Program-made: the position numbers and the translations under genes
Assembly: GCA_009694095.1 (NCBI GenBank)
Contig: SHVV01000007.1
Span: forward strand, 1-36,278
Length of the DNA stretch: 36,278 bases
DNA from: Alphaproteobacteria bacterium
Lineage (GTDB): Bacteria > Pseudomonadota > Alphaproteobacteria > SHVV01
Direction of reading: 5' to 3'
Shown here: in pieces, positions 1 through 9,408 of the stretch
Layout of the letters: each line of letters begins with the position of its first letter
Position numbering within the stretch: the first letter of the stretch is position 1
Notes under the pieces: model-generated
The model's database searches: none
What the model saw: the letters and a program-made list of their open reading frames with translations, nothing else
What the model was told of the DNA's origin: nothing

Positions 1-66
1 CGTTGCTATATGGTTGCTACGATAAATTTCGGCTTCGCGGGAATGTCCATAAGTCTTTGATTTTAT

Positions 67-142
<76 letters not shown>

Positions 143-151
143 CGCGCGCGC

Positions 152-180
152 GGTATAGCAAACGGCGCGCGGTGAGTCAG
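152..180 (-). promoter_or_regulatory. Candidate promoter of tRNA-Lys with GC-only discriminator
   Basis: On the minus strand there is CTGACT at 180-175, a 17-bp spacer, and TATACC at 157-152. The stretch from the -10 box to the first tRNA base (151-143) is entirely G and C. A GC-rich discriminator is the known hallmark of stable-RNA promoters under ppGpp/DksA control. The boxes are an eye match and the regulation is inference. Confidence 0.5.
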
Positions 181-217
181 CACATTTCAGCCCGCAGGCC
201 GACCCGCGCTAGGCTCG

Positions 218-1369
218 TCAATCGGATGAGCCCGGACGGCGAGGAATTCGAACGTCGCGGTGTGTGTGAGCACAGATAAGGATACCGAACGCGGCGAGGA
301 TCGACACCAGTGCGGTGCCGCCGTAGGAGAAGAGCGGTAGCGGGACGCCGACGATCGGGATCAACCCCATCACCATCGCTACGTTGATGAATATATAAAA
401 GAAAAACACCGTGGTGATGCTCATCGCGACCAGGCGGCCGAAGTGCGACGCGATGCGCTGCGCCATGACAACGCCGTTGGCGATCAAGACGAAATAGAGA
501 AACAGCAAGAACAGCCCGCCGACGAGACCAAACTCCTCGGCGTACACGGTAAAGATGAAATCGGTTTGCTTTTCAGGAAGGAAGTTGAGGTGGCTTTGGG
601 TCCCCTGCATGAACCCCTTGCCGAACGTTCCACCCGATCCGAGCGCGATTTTCGATTGGATGATGTGGTAGCCGGCGCCGAGCGGATCGCGCTCGGGGTC
701 GAAAAAGGTGAACACGCGGTTTTTCTGATAGTCGTGCAGAAATTCCCAGGCCAAGGGCAACGCCGCCAGCAGTCCGCCCCCGGAAACGATAAACATCCAC
801 AACCGCACGCCGGCGAGAAACAACACCGTGACGCCACATAGGCCGAGTAAAGCCGCAGTCCCAAGATCAGGTTGGCGCAACACCAGGACGATTGGAGCGG
901 CGATCATGAGCAGCGGTACGATTAACCAGCGGATTTGTCCGACCTCACCCTCGTTCCGAGTGTGGAAATACTTGGCGAGAGCGAGAACCAGAGCGATTTT
1001 CATCAACTCGGACGGCTGAATATTGAAGGCGCCGACCGATACCCAGCGTTGCGCGCCCATGCCGATGTGCCCAACAATATCCACGGCGACGAGAAGAGCG
1101 AGGGCGACGGCATAGATCGGGTAGGCATAGCGGTAGAAAAAGCGGAAGTCGGTCAGCGCGCCAGCGAACATCACGGCTGCTCCAAGCACGAAGCGCACCG
1201 ATTGTTTGAGCACCCAGGTGTCAGTTGTCCCACGTGCGATCGAGTAGAGCATCGCGAAGCCGATGCCGACGATGACCAGAACGACGCCGACGAAGAGCCA
1301 GTTCACCGCCAAGAACCTCTGCCATAGCGTCAATTCCACCGGCGGGCGAAGACTTTCGCGGATCGTCAT
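218..1369 (-). CDS. rodA: Rod shape-determining peptidoglycan glycosyltransferase RodA
   Basis: A SEDS-family polytopic membrane protein of 383 residues that polymerises lipid II into glycan strands for lateral wall elongation, working with its partner PBP2 encoded just upstream. About ten hydrophobic segments are visible. The family signature around residues 262-284 (LNFLPEKQTDFIFTVYAEE) contains D270, which matches the catalytic Asp of E. coli RodA as I recall it. The C-terminal PLPLFSYGG motif is also typical of SEDS proteins. The frame stays open far upstream, but that part overlaps mrdA in another frame. The ATG at 1369, two bases after the mrdA stop, gives the usual MTIRE...-like beginning. 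It is the last gene of the mre/mrd cluster. Confidence 0.97.
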   Translation of the reverse strand: MTIRESLRPPVELTLWQRFLAVNWLFVGVVLVIVGIGFAMLYSIARGTTDTWVLKQSVRFVLGAAVMFAGALTDFRFFYRYAYPIYAVALALLVAVDIVGHIGMGAQRWVSVGAFNIQPSELMKIALVLALAKYFHTRNEGEVGQIRWLIVPLLMIAAPIVLVLRQPDLGTAALLGLCGVTVLFLAGVRLWMFIVSGGGLLAALPLAWEFLHDYQKNRVFTFFDPERDPLGAGYHIIQSKIALGSGGTFGKGFMQGTQSHLNFLPEKQTDFIFTVYAEEFGLVGGLFLLFLYFVLIANGVVMAQRIASHFGRLVAMSITTVFFFYIFINVAMVMGLIPIVGVPLPLFSYGGTALVSILAAFGILICAHTHRDVRIPRRPGSSD

Positions 1370-1371
1370 GG

Positions 1372-3240
1372 TCAGCTTTCCCGATTCGGGGCGGTCGCCG
1401 CGACGGCGGGCTCGCTTCCGGTCGACGGGTTGCGTAACTGGGCCAGGCGCAAGACATCGCGGATGATCGGCGCCGCCATCGCCGACCCCGCGCCGCCGTG
1501 TTCGACGACGACCGCGGCCGCGAACCGGGGCGCGTTCGCCGGGGCGTACCCGACGAACACGGCGTGGTCGCGTTCGTGCCACGGTTTGTTTTCGTCCTTG
1601 ATTTTCTTTCCAGCGAGCCGTTCGGACTTGCTGATGCGACGAACCTGCGACGTACCGGTTTTGCCGGCAAGCAACAGATTCGGTTCTTTGATACGGGCCT
1701 TGAACGCGGTGCCATGCGGCCTGTTGCACACGCCGAACATCGCATTCTGGACAAACTTGAGCGACGCGGACGAAACGCCGATCGATTCTAGCTTTTGATC
1801 GCTCGGCTGACCGCGTTCGCGCAAGAGCCGGGGTGCCACCACATGCCCGCCGTTCGCGATGCGCGCCGCCATGACACACAATTGTAATGGCGTTGCAAGA
1901 ACGAAGCCCTGGCCGATGGCGGTGTTGAGCGTCTCGCCGTGCTGCCAGGGCACGCCGGTCGCCGCCAACTTCCAGTCCCGCGTCGGAATCAATCCTTCTT
2001 TTTCTCCGGTTTGATCGACGCCTAGCTTGGTGCCAAGGCCGAATTTTTTCGCCATTGCCGCAATGCGATCCGGACCAAGCCGACGTCCAAGATCGTAGAA
2101 AAAAACGTCGCAACTCTGTTCGATCCCTCGGGTAAAATCGATTCGACCGTGCCCTTCTTTTTTCCAACAATGGAACCGGTGATCGCCAAGGTCCATGAAG
2201 CCAGGACAGGAAACGCTGTGGTCCGGGGACACGAGACCCGATTCGAGCGCGGCGAGCGCGACCACCAGTTTGAATGTCGAACCGGGCGGATACTGACCGG
2301 CGATCGACTTGTTCACCAACGGGTTGCGCTGGTTTTGTACCAGCGACTGCCACTCCGCCCGGCTCAATCCGACATTGAACGCCGTGGGGTCGAAGGCTGG
2401 CGTCGACACGAGCGCGAGCACATCGCCATCGTGAACGTTCATGACCGCAAGACCACCCGACTCCTCGCCCAGGCGTTCAACCGCAAGTAGCTGAAGACCG
2501 GCGTCGATCGACAGCTGAACCATTTCACCGGGCTGTCCATCACGCCGGCCAAGCTCGCGAATCACCCGGCCATAGGCATTGACTTCAACACGGCTACTGC
2601 CGGCCGTGCCGCGCAATCGTTGATCGTATATTCTCTCGATACCGCTTTTGCCGATGCGAAATCCCGGCACCTGGAGCAGCGGATCATCGCTGCCCCTTTT
2701 GTCTTCCTCGGCGACCGGCGCCACATAACCGATGACGTGCGAAAACGCCGAATTGCTTGGATACGCCCGTGTCTCGCCGACGTCTGGCTGGATGCCCGGA
2801 AGGTCAGGTGAGCGCACGTTGATACGCGAGAATTGTTCCCACGTCAGATTCTCGCTGATCGTAACGGGCACGAAACCGCGCATTCGTTTAACATCGCGCA
2901 TAATTCGACGGCGATCGTGCTCGGGGATGTCGATGAGTTCGGCGAGGCGCGCGAGCGTGGTCTCAGCGCTTCTCGTTTGCTCCGGAATCAATACGACGCG
3001 GTAGTTTTGCTGATTGCTGGCGAGATCCACTCCGAAGCGGTCGACGATTCGACCGCGTGGCGGAGCGAGCAATCGGAAATTGATGCGATTGTCTTCCGCC
3101 AATACCTTGTACTGGTCTGATTCAATCACCTGGAGATAGTGCATGCGCGCAGCGAGCGCGCCGAACAACACGGTTTTAGCGCCGATGAGGAATAGGGCCC
3201 GCCGGCTGAAAATCTTATCGCGCATGTTATCGCGCGCCAT
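1372..3240 (-). CDS. mrdA: Penicillin-binding protein 2 (peptidoglycan transpeptidase)
   Basis: A 622-residue class B PBP that cross-links new peptidoglycan in the elongasome with RodA and MreBCD. A membrane anchor lies at about residues 14-32, followed by the non-catalytic PBP dimer domain with the RGRIVDR motif (62-68), then the transpeptidase domain. All three active-site motifs are present: S321-TFK, S376-CD (in place of SxN, as common in PBP2) and K527-TGT. The ATG abuts the mreD stop (TAA directly followed by ATG), so translation is probably coupled. A second Met five residues in (MRDK) is a possible alternative start. Length is normal for the family. Confidence 0.97.
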   Translation of the reverse strand: MARDNMRDKIFSRRALFLIGAKTVLFGALAARMHYLQVIESDQYKVLAEDNRINFRLLAPPRGRIVDRFGVDLASNQQNYRVVLIPEQTRSAETTLARLAELIDIPEHDRRRIMRDVKRMRGFVPVTISENLTWEQFSRINVRSPDLPGIQPDVGETRAYPSNSAFSHVIGYVAPVAEEDKRGSDDPLLQVPGFRIGKSGIERIYDQRLRGTAGSSRVEVNAYGRVIRELGRRDGQPGEMVQLSIDAGLQLLAVERLGEESGGLAVMNVHDGDVLALVSTPAFDPTAFNVGLSRAEWQSLVQNQRNPLVNKSIAGQYPPGSTFKLVVALAALESGLVSPDHSVSCPGFMDLGDHRFHCWKKEGHGRIDFTRGIEQSCDVFFYDLGRRLGPDRIAAMAKKFGLGTKLGVDQTGEKEGLIPTRDWKLAATGVPWQHGETLNTAIGQGFVLATPLQLCVMAARIANGGHVVAPRLLRERGQPSDQKLESIGVSSASLKFVQNAMFGVCNRPHGTAFKARIKEPNLLLAGKTGTSQVRRISKSERLAGKKIKDENKPWHERDHAVFVGYAPANAPRFAAAVVVEHGGAGSAMAAPIIRDVLRLAQLRNPSTGSEPAVAATAPNRES

Positions 3241-3750
3241 TTATCCGACCAGCCGTCGATGGACTTGGCCGAGACACCACGCAAACAGCGGATAGAGGGC
3301 GGCCGTGATGGCCGCTTCCAAGATAATTGGCGTGAAACCGACAATGGTGAGGAAATACAAGCTCGCGGCAAGCCAACCGATCACCGCCGCGCCAAGAGCG
3401 ACAAGAACGAACCCCAACCAAGACACGACGAACCCTTTGCCGAGGATCGCCCGGCGTTGCGACACAACGAAACCACTCGCCAACAGCAGCACCAAGGCCG
3501 ACAGCCCCAACGGTGTGCCAAGGATCAGATCCTGCAGCACACCCAAGCCAAACACAGTCGCAAGCGGCAAGAGGTCCGGCCGGCACGTCGTCCAGTAGTA
3601 GACAGCCGCCAAGCTCAGCGCCGGTCCGACGTGGGAGATATGCGGCAACCCGAGCGGGATGACGCTCAAGAGCAACAACACGACAATAGTTGATGCCGGC
3701 ACGACGCCGCGGGAGGCTCGAGCGAATGCGGCTTCAAAATGCTCGCTCAT
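3241..3750 (-). CDS. mreD: Rod shape-determining protein MreD
   Basis: A small integral membrane protein of 169 residues with about five hydrophobic segments, and the typical VFGLGVLQDLILGTPLG motif in the middle (residues 66-82), which identifies MreD. It is a membrane component of the elongasome that bridges MreC to the peptidoglycan synthases. Its ATG overlaps the mreC stop by four bases (ATGA at 3750-3747), and its stop abuts the mrdA start. Both junctions argue for a single translationally coupled mRNA. MreD is poorly conserved in sequence; the gene order is strong support. Confidence 0.93.
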   Translation of the reverse strand: MSEHFEAAFARASRGVVPASTIVVLLLLSVIPLGLPHISHVGPALSLAAVYYWTTCRPDLLPLATVFGLGVLQDLILGTPLGLSALVLLLASGFVVSQRRAILGKGFVVSWLGFVLVALGAAVIGWLAASLYFLTIVGFTPIILEAAITAALYPLFAWCLGQVHRRLVG

Positions 3751-4634
3751 GGCATACGCTTACCCGGTGCGCGCAGCCCGTCGCGGCTTTCTTCGAGCTC
3801 CGGCGCTTCATGGCGCAGAACCCGTACATACTCCAGTCGATTGAGATCGGCGAAAAGTTGGACCCGGGCCACTCGATCGCCGACTGACGCGACCACCCCG
3901 ACCAAAAGCCCGGGCGGAAAAACGCCGCCCTGTCCAGACGTGACGATGCGATCGCCGCGCTGCAGCTCATCGGCGTTAGCGAAGAACTGCAACCGCGGCC
4001 AATCCGAGTTGTCGCCGGACAAGATCGCGCGCGCGCGGGTATTTTCGATCAGAACCGGCAGCCGCGAATTTAGATCGGTCACCAGCAAAACGCGCGAAGC
4101 ACGCTCGCCGGCTTCAACGATCTGCCCGACAACACCGTCCGCGATGGCGACCGGCATGCCCTTGGTGACGCCGTCGCGCGTTCCAGCCGAGAGAATCATG
4201 GTACGGATGAACGGTCCGCTGGTATCGGCGACGACCCGAGCGGTGATGAAGCTGGTCCGCGACTCGCCGCCCTTGGCGTTGAGTAGAGAGCGATACGCCG
4301 CATTTTCCTGCTCGATCCGTCTCGCCGCCACTTGCCACTGCCGAAGGCGCTCGTTTTCCACGCGCAGGCGCGCGTTCTCGGTGTGGAGGTTGACTAAGCC
4401 GTCGATCGTTTGAACGCCGTGATTGACCGCGGCAACCGGCTCGCTCAACACGGCGAGGATCGGCGCGACGGCATCGGCGACAAACTGGCGAACTCGTTCC
4501 GTCAGCACGGTGTCCGCCTTACCGAGCAACATTAAGGCGAACGAACCGCCGACCAAAGCGATAAATGCGAACCGTTGTGCAATCGCACGGAACGGGATCG
4601 TCAACTGGGTCAGACGCTCGTGCGGCGCTGCCAC
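3747..4634 (-). CDS. mreC: Rod shape-determining protein MreC
   Basis: A 295-residue bitopic protein with one membrane helix at about residues 22-40, a periplasmic coiled coil at about 75-115 (NLHTENARLRVENERLRQ) and a C-terminal beta-rich MreC core carrying the GMPVAIADGVVGQIVEAG and TSGQGGVFPPGLLVG segments. It scaffolds PBP2/RodA in the periplasm. The open frame extends back into mreB, but the start chosen is GTG at 4634. It lies just after the mreB stop, is preceded by AAGGAG eight bases away, and leaves a normal family length. The gap from mreB is 34 bp; the stop overlaps mreD. Confidence 0.94.
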   Translation of the reverse strand: MAAPHERLTQLTIPFRAIAQRFAFIALVGGSFALMLLGKADTVLTERVRQFVADAVAPILAVLSEPVAAVNHGVQTIDGLVNLHTENARLRVENERLRQWQVAARRIEQENAAYRSLLNAKGGESRTSFITARVVADTSGPFIRTMILSAGTRDGVTKGMPVAIADGVVGQIVEAGERASRVLLVTDLNSRLPVLIENTRARAILSGDNSDWPRLQFFANADELQRGDRIVTSGQGGVFPPGLLVGVVASVGDRVARVQLFADLNRLEYVRVLRHEAPELEESRDGLRAPGKRMP

Positions 4635-4668
4635 GTTGCCACTCCTTGGAACGCCGCGTCCGACTGGC

Positions 4669-5721
<1,053 letters not shown>

Positions 5722-5767
5722 TTAAGTCCCTACGTGGCAACCGACGGCGAAGTGCCGCCACCCCCTG

Positions 5768-5783
5768 CCCCCCCCCAAAAAAA
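5768..5783. repeat. Homopolymer block C9-A7 upstream of mreB
   Basis: Nine C (5768-5776) directly followed by seven A (5777-5783), with another C5 at 5761-5765. On the mreB coding strand it reads T7-G9 and lies about 50-65 bp upstream of the mreB ATG, between leuA and mreB. It is the longest mononucleotide tract I noticed in the window. Such tracts are prone to replication slippage and assembly error. No promoter boxes are clear around it. Confidence 0.8.
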
Positions 5784-5826
5784 CGATTCTTCCCCTTGAA
5801 CTAATCCCCGGTTCGGCGCATCGGGC

Positions 5827-7377
5827 TTAGGCCCAAAGCGCCGCCGGTGCCGATTTTTCGCGCTTTACCAACAATTTGTTGAGTGCGTTGATGTAAGCAC
5901 GTGTCGCCGCAACTAACGTATCCGTATCCGCCCCTTGGCCATTGACGGTGCGGCCATTCTCTTCGAGGCGAACCGTCACTTCAGCCTGCGCGTCCGTGCC
6001 TTCGGTAACCGCATGCACCTGGAACAGTTTGAGCGTCGCGGTGTGCGGAAACAAGTCTTTGATCGCCTTGAATGCCGCATCGACCGGCCCGTCTCCATGG
6101 GCTTGCGTCCTTTTGACCGCGCCGTCGATGTCGAGTTCAAGATCGGCCTTTTGGGGCCCGCGCGAGCCGCAAACGATCTCAAGCGAGACGAACTTGACTC
6201 GTTCGTTGCCGGACTGGATGCCGTCGTCGACCAATGCGATCAAGTCCTCATCGAAAATGTCCCGCTTCTTGTCGGCTAGATCCTTGAAGCGACGGAACGA
6301 GTCTTTGAGTGCATTGTCGCCCAGCGCGTAACCGAGATCTTCGAGCTTTTTCTTGAACGCATGTTTGCCCGAGAGCTTACCCAACACGATTTTCGATTGC
6401 GACAATCCAACCGATTCGGGCGTCATGATTTCGTAGGTTGCGGCATTTTTGAGGACGCCGTCCTGGTGAATACCGGACTCGTGGGCGAACGCATTGGCAC
6501 CGACGATCGCCTTGTTGTTCTGAACCGCCATGCCGGTGATAGCCGCGACCAAACGAGATGTTTTCACGATGTTCTCGGTCTTGACGCCGGTCTTGTAGGG
6601 GATCGCGTCGTGGCGCGTGCGCAGCGCCATCACAATCTCTTCCAGCGCCGCATTCCCCGCCCGCTCGCCAATGCCGTTTACCGTGCACTCGACTTGCCGT
6701 GCGCCAGCGGCGACCGCGGTCAGCGAGTTGGCGACCGCCAAGCCGAGGTCGTTGTGGCAGTGGGTCGACAGCCTCGCCTTGTCGATGTTGGGAACTCGAT
6801 TTCGAAGCATCGAGATCAGGTCAAAGTATTCCGACGGAATCGTATAACCAACCGTATCCGGAATATTGATCGTGCTGGCGCCAGACTTGATCGCAGCCTC
6901 AACGACCCGGCACAGGAAATCGTGGTCGGTCCGGGTGCCGTCCTCGCAACTCCACTCGACGTCGTCGCACAGGCGTCGGGCGTACGACACGCTGTCGATC
7001 ACCGCGTCGTACACCTCTTCGGGCGTCATCCGCAGCTTGACCTTCATGTGGAGCGGGCTGGTCGCAATAAACGTGTGGATGCGGCGGCGTTTGGCCGGCT
7101 TGGTCGCTTCCGAAGCGGCATCGATATCCGCTCGTGCCGAACGCGAAAGCGAGCACACCGTTGCGTGCTTGGTGCGCTTGGCGATAGCGTTGACCGCTTC
7201 GAAGTCGCCGCGCGAGGAAACGGCGAAACCGGCCTCGATCACGTCGACTCCAAGATCGTCGAGCGCCTCGGCAATTCGGATTTTTTCGTCTAGATTCATC
7301 GCTGCGCCGGGCGATTGTTCGCCGTCGCGCAACGTCGTATCGAAAATCAACACGCGATTACTGTCGTTCGTCGTCAC
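5827..7377 (-). CDS. leuA: 2-isopropylmalate synthase
   Basis: Catalyses the first committed step of leucine synthesis, condensing acetyl-CoA with 2-oxoisovalerate. The TIM-barrel domain carries DTTLRDGEQSPG right at the N-terminus, HCHNDLGLAVANS (metal-binding HxH), NGIGERAGN and HESGIHQDG. The C-terminal about 130 residues form the LeuA regulatory domain that normally binds leucine for feedback inhibition (GNERVKF...GTDAQAEVTVRLEENGRTVNGQG). Chosen start: GTG at 7377 (516 residues), giving the short VTTNDSNRVLIFDTTLRDG beginning usual for the family, with AGGGA seven bases upstream. A TTG at 7407 with AGGAG nine bases upstream would add ten residues and is a real alternative. It is preceded by an unusually long structured leader. 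Confidence 0.96.
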   Translation of the reverse strand: MTTNDSNRVLIFDTTLRDGEQSPGAAMNLDEKIRIAEALDDLGVDVIEAGFAVSSRGDFEAVNAIAKRTKHATVCSLSRSARADIDAASEATKPAKRRRIHTFIATSPLHMKVKLRMTPEEVYDAVIDSVSYARRLCDDVEWSCEDGTRTDHDFLCRVVEAAIKSGASTINIPDTVGYTIPSEYFDLISMLRNRVPNIDKARLSTHCHNDLGLAVANSLTAVAAGARQVECTVNGIGERAGNAALEEIVMALRTRHDAIPYKTGVKTENIVKTSRLVAAITGMAVQNNKAIVGANAFAHESGIHQDGVLKNAATYEIMTPESVGLSQSKIVLGKLSGKHAFKKKLEDLGYALGDNALKDSFRRFKDLADKKRDIFDEDLIALVDDGIQSGNERVKFVSLEIVCGSRGPQKADLELDIDGAVKRTQAHGDGPVDAAFKAIKDLFPHTATLKLFQVHAVTEGTDAQAEVTVRLEENGRTVNGQGADTDTLVAATRAYINALNKLLVKREKSAPAALWA

Positions 7378-7467
7378 GGCGGGTTCCCTGATCCGTGGGT
7401 TTGACAAAGGTCCGTTCTCCTGCCCCGACCACCCGCGATGCTCGCAAGTGAGCCTACGCCGTGATCA

Positions 7468-7597
7468 GGGGCACCTAAGTCGAAAGACCTCGCCCCAAGA
7501 ATCGTCTCTGCCACGTGCGCATGGCATGGTGTTCGCCGAACTCACGGCGTAAATCCTACCCGTCGCCGTGGGTAACGCGTTGATTTTCCTACGCACC
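7468..7597 (-). promoter_or_regulatory. Structured leader of leuA with overlapping hairpins (candidate attenuator)
   Basis: The minus strand holds a series of inverted repeats that share arms, so they cannot all form together. GGTGCGT (7597-7591) can pair with ACGC...ACC (7580-7571). TACCC (7574-7570) pairs with GGGTA (7561-7557). CACGGCG (7570-7564) pairs with CGCCGTG (7549-7543). CGCCG (7549-7545) pairs with CGGCG (7538-7534). A separate strong hairpin, GGGGC-AGGTC...GACTT-GCCCC, spans 7496-7468. The repeats are seen directly. Switching between them is inference. No U-tract follows any hairpin, so a simple intrinsic terminator is not evident; Rho or translation-level control would be needed. 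Confidence 0.45.
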
Positions 7598-7642
7598 AAA
7601 TAAAACCTTCAAAACCAGCATATTGCTACAGAACGCTCGCAT
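7589..7642 (-). CDS. Candidate Leu/Val-rich leader peptide ahead of leuA
   Basis: A short frame on the minus strand from ATG at 7642 (17 codons) or from the inner ATG at 7621 (10 codons, MLVLKVLFGA), ending with TAG at 7591-7589. The inner peptide has three Leu and two Val in ten residues, and the Leu codons are CTG, TTG and TTA; TTA looks rare in this GC-rich genome. It sits 14 nt before the first of the overlapping hairpins and upstream of leuA, as an attenuation leader would. Against it: no good ribosome binding site is visible before either ATG, and sORFs this short arise by chance. Confidence 0.35.
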   Translation of the reverse strand: MRAFCSNMLVLKVLFGA

Positions 7643-7654
7643 TTCACTGTGACA

Positions 7655-7689
7655 AATCAGGGTTAAATCGCACTTGACTAGCCCTGATT
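7655..7689. promoter_or_regulatory. Perfect 8-bp inverted repeat between ilvC and leuA
   Basis: AATCAGGG (7655-7662) and CCCTGATT (7682-7689) are exact inverse complements separated by 19 bp. The element sits just downstream of the candidate leuA promoter. It could be a regulator operator or an RNA hairpin at the 5' end of the leader. No U-tract follows on either side, so it is not an obvious terminator. Confidence 0.4.
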
Positions 7690-7695
7690 GAATAA

Positions 7696-7724
7696 TTTCT
7701 ACGCCCCAATCCCGAGCGAAACAA
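7696..7724 (-). promoter_or_regulatory. Candidate promoter for leuA leader
   Basis: TTGTTT at 7724-7719, a 17-bp spacer and TAGAAA at 7701-7696 on the minus strand. Placement about 320 bp upstream of leuA would include the leader peptide and all hairpins in the transcript. Match to the sigma-70 consensus is moderate (3/6 and 4/6). Confidence 0.35.
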
Positions 7725-7735
7725 CAATTTTTCGG

Positions 7736-7758
7736 GGTATTGGGGATTTCACCCAACC
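7736..7758 (-). terminator. Weak hairpin after ilvC
   Basis: Minus strand GGTTGGG-tgaaatc-CCCAA-t-ACC forms about seven pairs with one bulge, starting about 30 bp after the ilvC stop. It is followed by CCGAAAAATTGTTG rather than a clean T-run, so termination would be partial at best. Confidence 0.25.
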
Positions 7759-7786
7759 GTTTTCGACCCCGTCGCCTCGTTCCGGC

Positions 7787-8806
7787 CTAGTTTCTGGCTC
7801 TGTCTACCAGACGATTGCGGCCAAGCCATGGCATCATCTCCCGCAATTTCTCTCCGACCGCTTCGATCGGATGCTCGGCGCCGCGATTTCGCATCGCCTT
7901 GAAGCTCGGCTGACCGGCCTGGTTTTCAAGCACCCACTCGCGCGCGAACTGTCCGGACTGAATCTCGGACAGAATCTTTTTCATCTCGGCACGGGTTTCA
8001 TCGGTGATCACGCGTCGGCCGCGCGTGTAATCGCCATACTCGGCGGTGTTCGACACCGAGTAACGCATATTGGCGATCCCGCCTTCATAGAATAGGTCGA
8101 CGATCAACTTGAGTTCGTGCAGGCACTCGAAGTACGCCATTTCGGGCGCGTAACCCGCTTCGACCAGAGTCTCGTACGCCGCCATCACCAGCGCCGTCAC
8201 TCCGCCACAGAGCACGGTCTGCTCGCCAAACAAGTCGGTCTCGCATTCCTCGCGAAACGTCGTCTCGATGATTCCGGCGCGTCCACCGCCGATCGAGCAA
8301 CCGTACGAGAGCGCGGTCTCTTGCGCGTTGCCGGATGCGTTTTTCTCGATCGCGAGAAGGCACGGCACACCGGCGCCCCGGGCGTACTCCGAGCGAACCG
8401 TGTGGCCTGGACCCTTCGGCGCGATCATAAAGATATCGAGGTCCGATCGCGGTTCGATCAGCTTGAAGTGAATGTTGAAACCGTGCGCGAAGGCAAGCGC
8501 CGATCCTTGCTTCAGGTTGGGGCGCAGGTGGTCGCGGTACAAAGCGGCTTGCAACTCGTCGGGCACAACGATCATCGCGACGTCGGCCCAACGAGCCGCG
8601 TCGTCGAGTTCCATGATCGGAAAGTTAGCCATCTCGGCTTTTTTCCGGCTCGGGCTGTCTTTGCGAAGTGCAATCGCGACCTCTTTGACGCCTGAATCAC
8701 GCATGTTGAGCGCGTGTGCATGCCCCTGACTGCCGTAGCCATAAATCACGACTTTCTTGGACTTGATCAAATTAACGTCGGCGTCGCGGTCGTAATAGAC
8801 TCGCAT
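7787..8806 (-). CDS. ilvC: Ketol-acid reductoisomerase (NADP+), class I
   Basis: A 339-residue enzyme converting acetolactate or acetohydroxybutyrate to the dihydroxy acid in valine/isoleucine synthesis. The Rossmann motif [17 protein letters not shown] (23-39) is followed by the NADP-phosphate loop [12 protein letters not shown] (R48, S51, S53), consistent with NADPH use. Catalytic residues visible include H108, K131 and the Mg-binding D191, E195, E227 and E231. Short (class I) length fits. The start ATG at 8806 has a strong GGAGGAG ribosome binding site. It follows ilvN by 17 bp, so ilvB-ilvN-ilvC is one operon. Confidence 0.98.
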   Translation of the reverse strand: MRVYYDRDADVNLIKSKKVVIYGYGSQGHAHALNMRDSGVKEVAIALRKDSPSRKKAEMANFPIMELDDAARWADVAMIVVPDELQAALYRDHLRPNLKQGSALAFAHGFNIHFKLIEPRSDLDIFMIAPKGPGHTVRSEYARGAGVPCLLAIEKNASGNAQETALSYGCSIGGGRAGIIETTFREECETDLFGEQTVLCGGVTALVMAAYETLVEAGYAPEMAYFECLHELKLIVDLFYEGGIANMRYSVSNTAEYGDYTRGRRVITDETRAEMKKILSEIQSGQFAREWVLENQAGQPSFKAMRNRGAEHPIEAVGEKLREMMPWLGRNRLVDRARN

Positions 8807-8823
8807 GGGCTCCTCCAGACTTT

Positions 8824-9402
8824 CTATGCGTTGACCCGCTTGCGCTTTCGCAACGGGCTTTTTGTTGCGGCGTTCGATGCCGACACGCCGCGCTCGAAGC
8901 CGACGGCGCCGCGACGAATCGCGACGGCGCCGGTCCGCGAAACCTCGACCAAGCCGAGGGGTCGCATTAGTTCGATGAAGGCATCGATCTTCTCCGTCGA
9001 TCCCGTCATCTCGAACACAAACGAATGCGTTGTCGAATCAACAGCGCGAGCGCGAAACACATCGGCGAGGCGGAGCGATTCGACGCGGTTTTCGCCGTTT
9101 CCTTTGACCTTGATCAATGCCAACTCGCGCGTGACATGGGGCCCGTCCGTCGTCAAGTCCTGCACCGCGTGCACCGGCACCAGCCGGCCGAGCTGATTCT
9201 TGATTTGCTCGATCACCATCGGCGTTCCCTTGGTGACGACCGTGATACGCGACAATTTTTTCTCGGCGTCGACCTCGGCCACGGTCAGGCTCTCGATATT
9301 GTAACCGCGGCCGGAAAAAAGACCGATCACGCGCGCGAGAACGCCGGCCTCGTTGTCGACGAGCACCGCGAGCGTGTGGTTTCGAACGATTGAATCGAGC
9401 AT
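8824..9402 (-). CDS. ilvN: Acetolactate synthase small (regulatory) subunit
   Basis: A 192-residue regulatory partner of IlvB. The N-terminal ACT domain (about 8-80: [30 protein letters not shown]) binds the feedback inhibitor valine in this family, and the C-terminal ALS_ss_C domain (about 95-165) activates the catalytic subunit. The C-terminus is extended and basic (KSPLRKRKR). Only 6 bp separate the ilvB stop from this ATG, so the two subunits are probably co-translated. Also named IlvH; the large-small order alone does not tell isozymes apart. Confidence 0.97.
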   Translation of the reverse strand: MLDSIVRNHTLAVLVDNEAGVLARVIGLFSGRGYNIESLTVAEVDAEKKLSRITVVTKGTPMVIEQIKNQLGRLVPVHAVQDLTTDGPHVTRELALIKVKGNGENRVESLRLADVFRARAVDSTTHSFVFEMTGSTEKIDAFIELMRPLGLVEVSRTGAVAIRRGAVGFERGVSASNAATKSPLRKRKRVNA

Positions 9403-9408
9403 ATCCGT

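Noticed and set aside
1370-2353. A 711-residue open frame extending RodA far upstream
   Set aside because: The added part overlaps mrdA in another frame, is Arg-rich junk, and lacks any domain; mrdA is well supported there.
6361-7293. 310-codon open frame antisense to leuA
   Set aside because: Arg/Asp-rich shadow frame typical of GC-rich DNA; leuA on the other strand is complete with all motifs.
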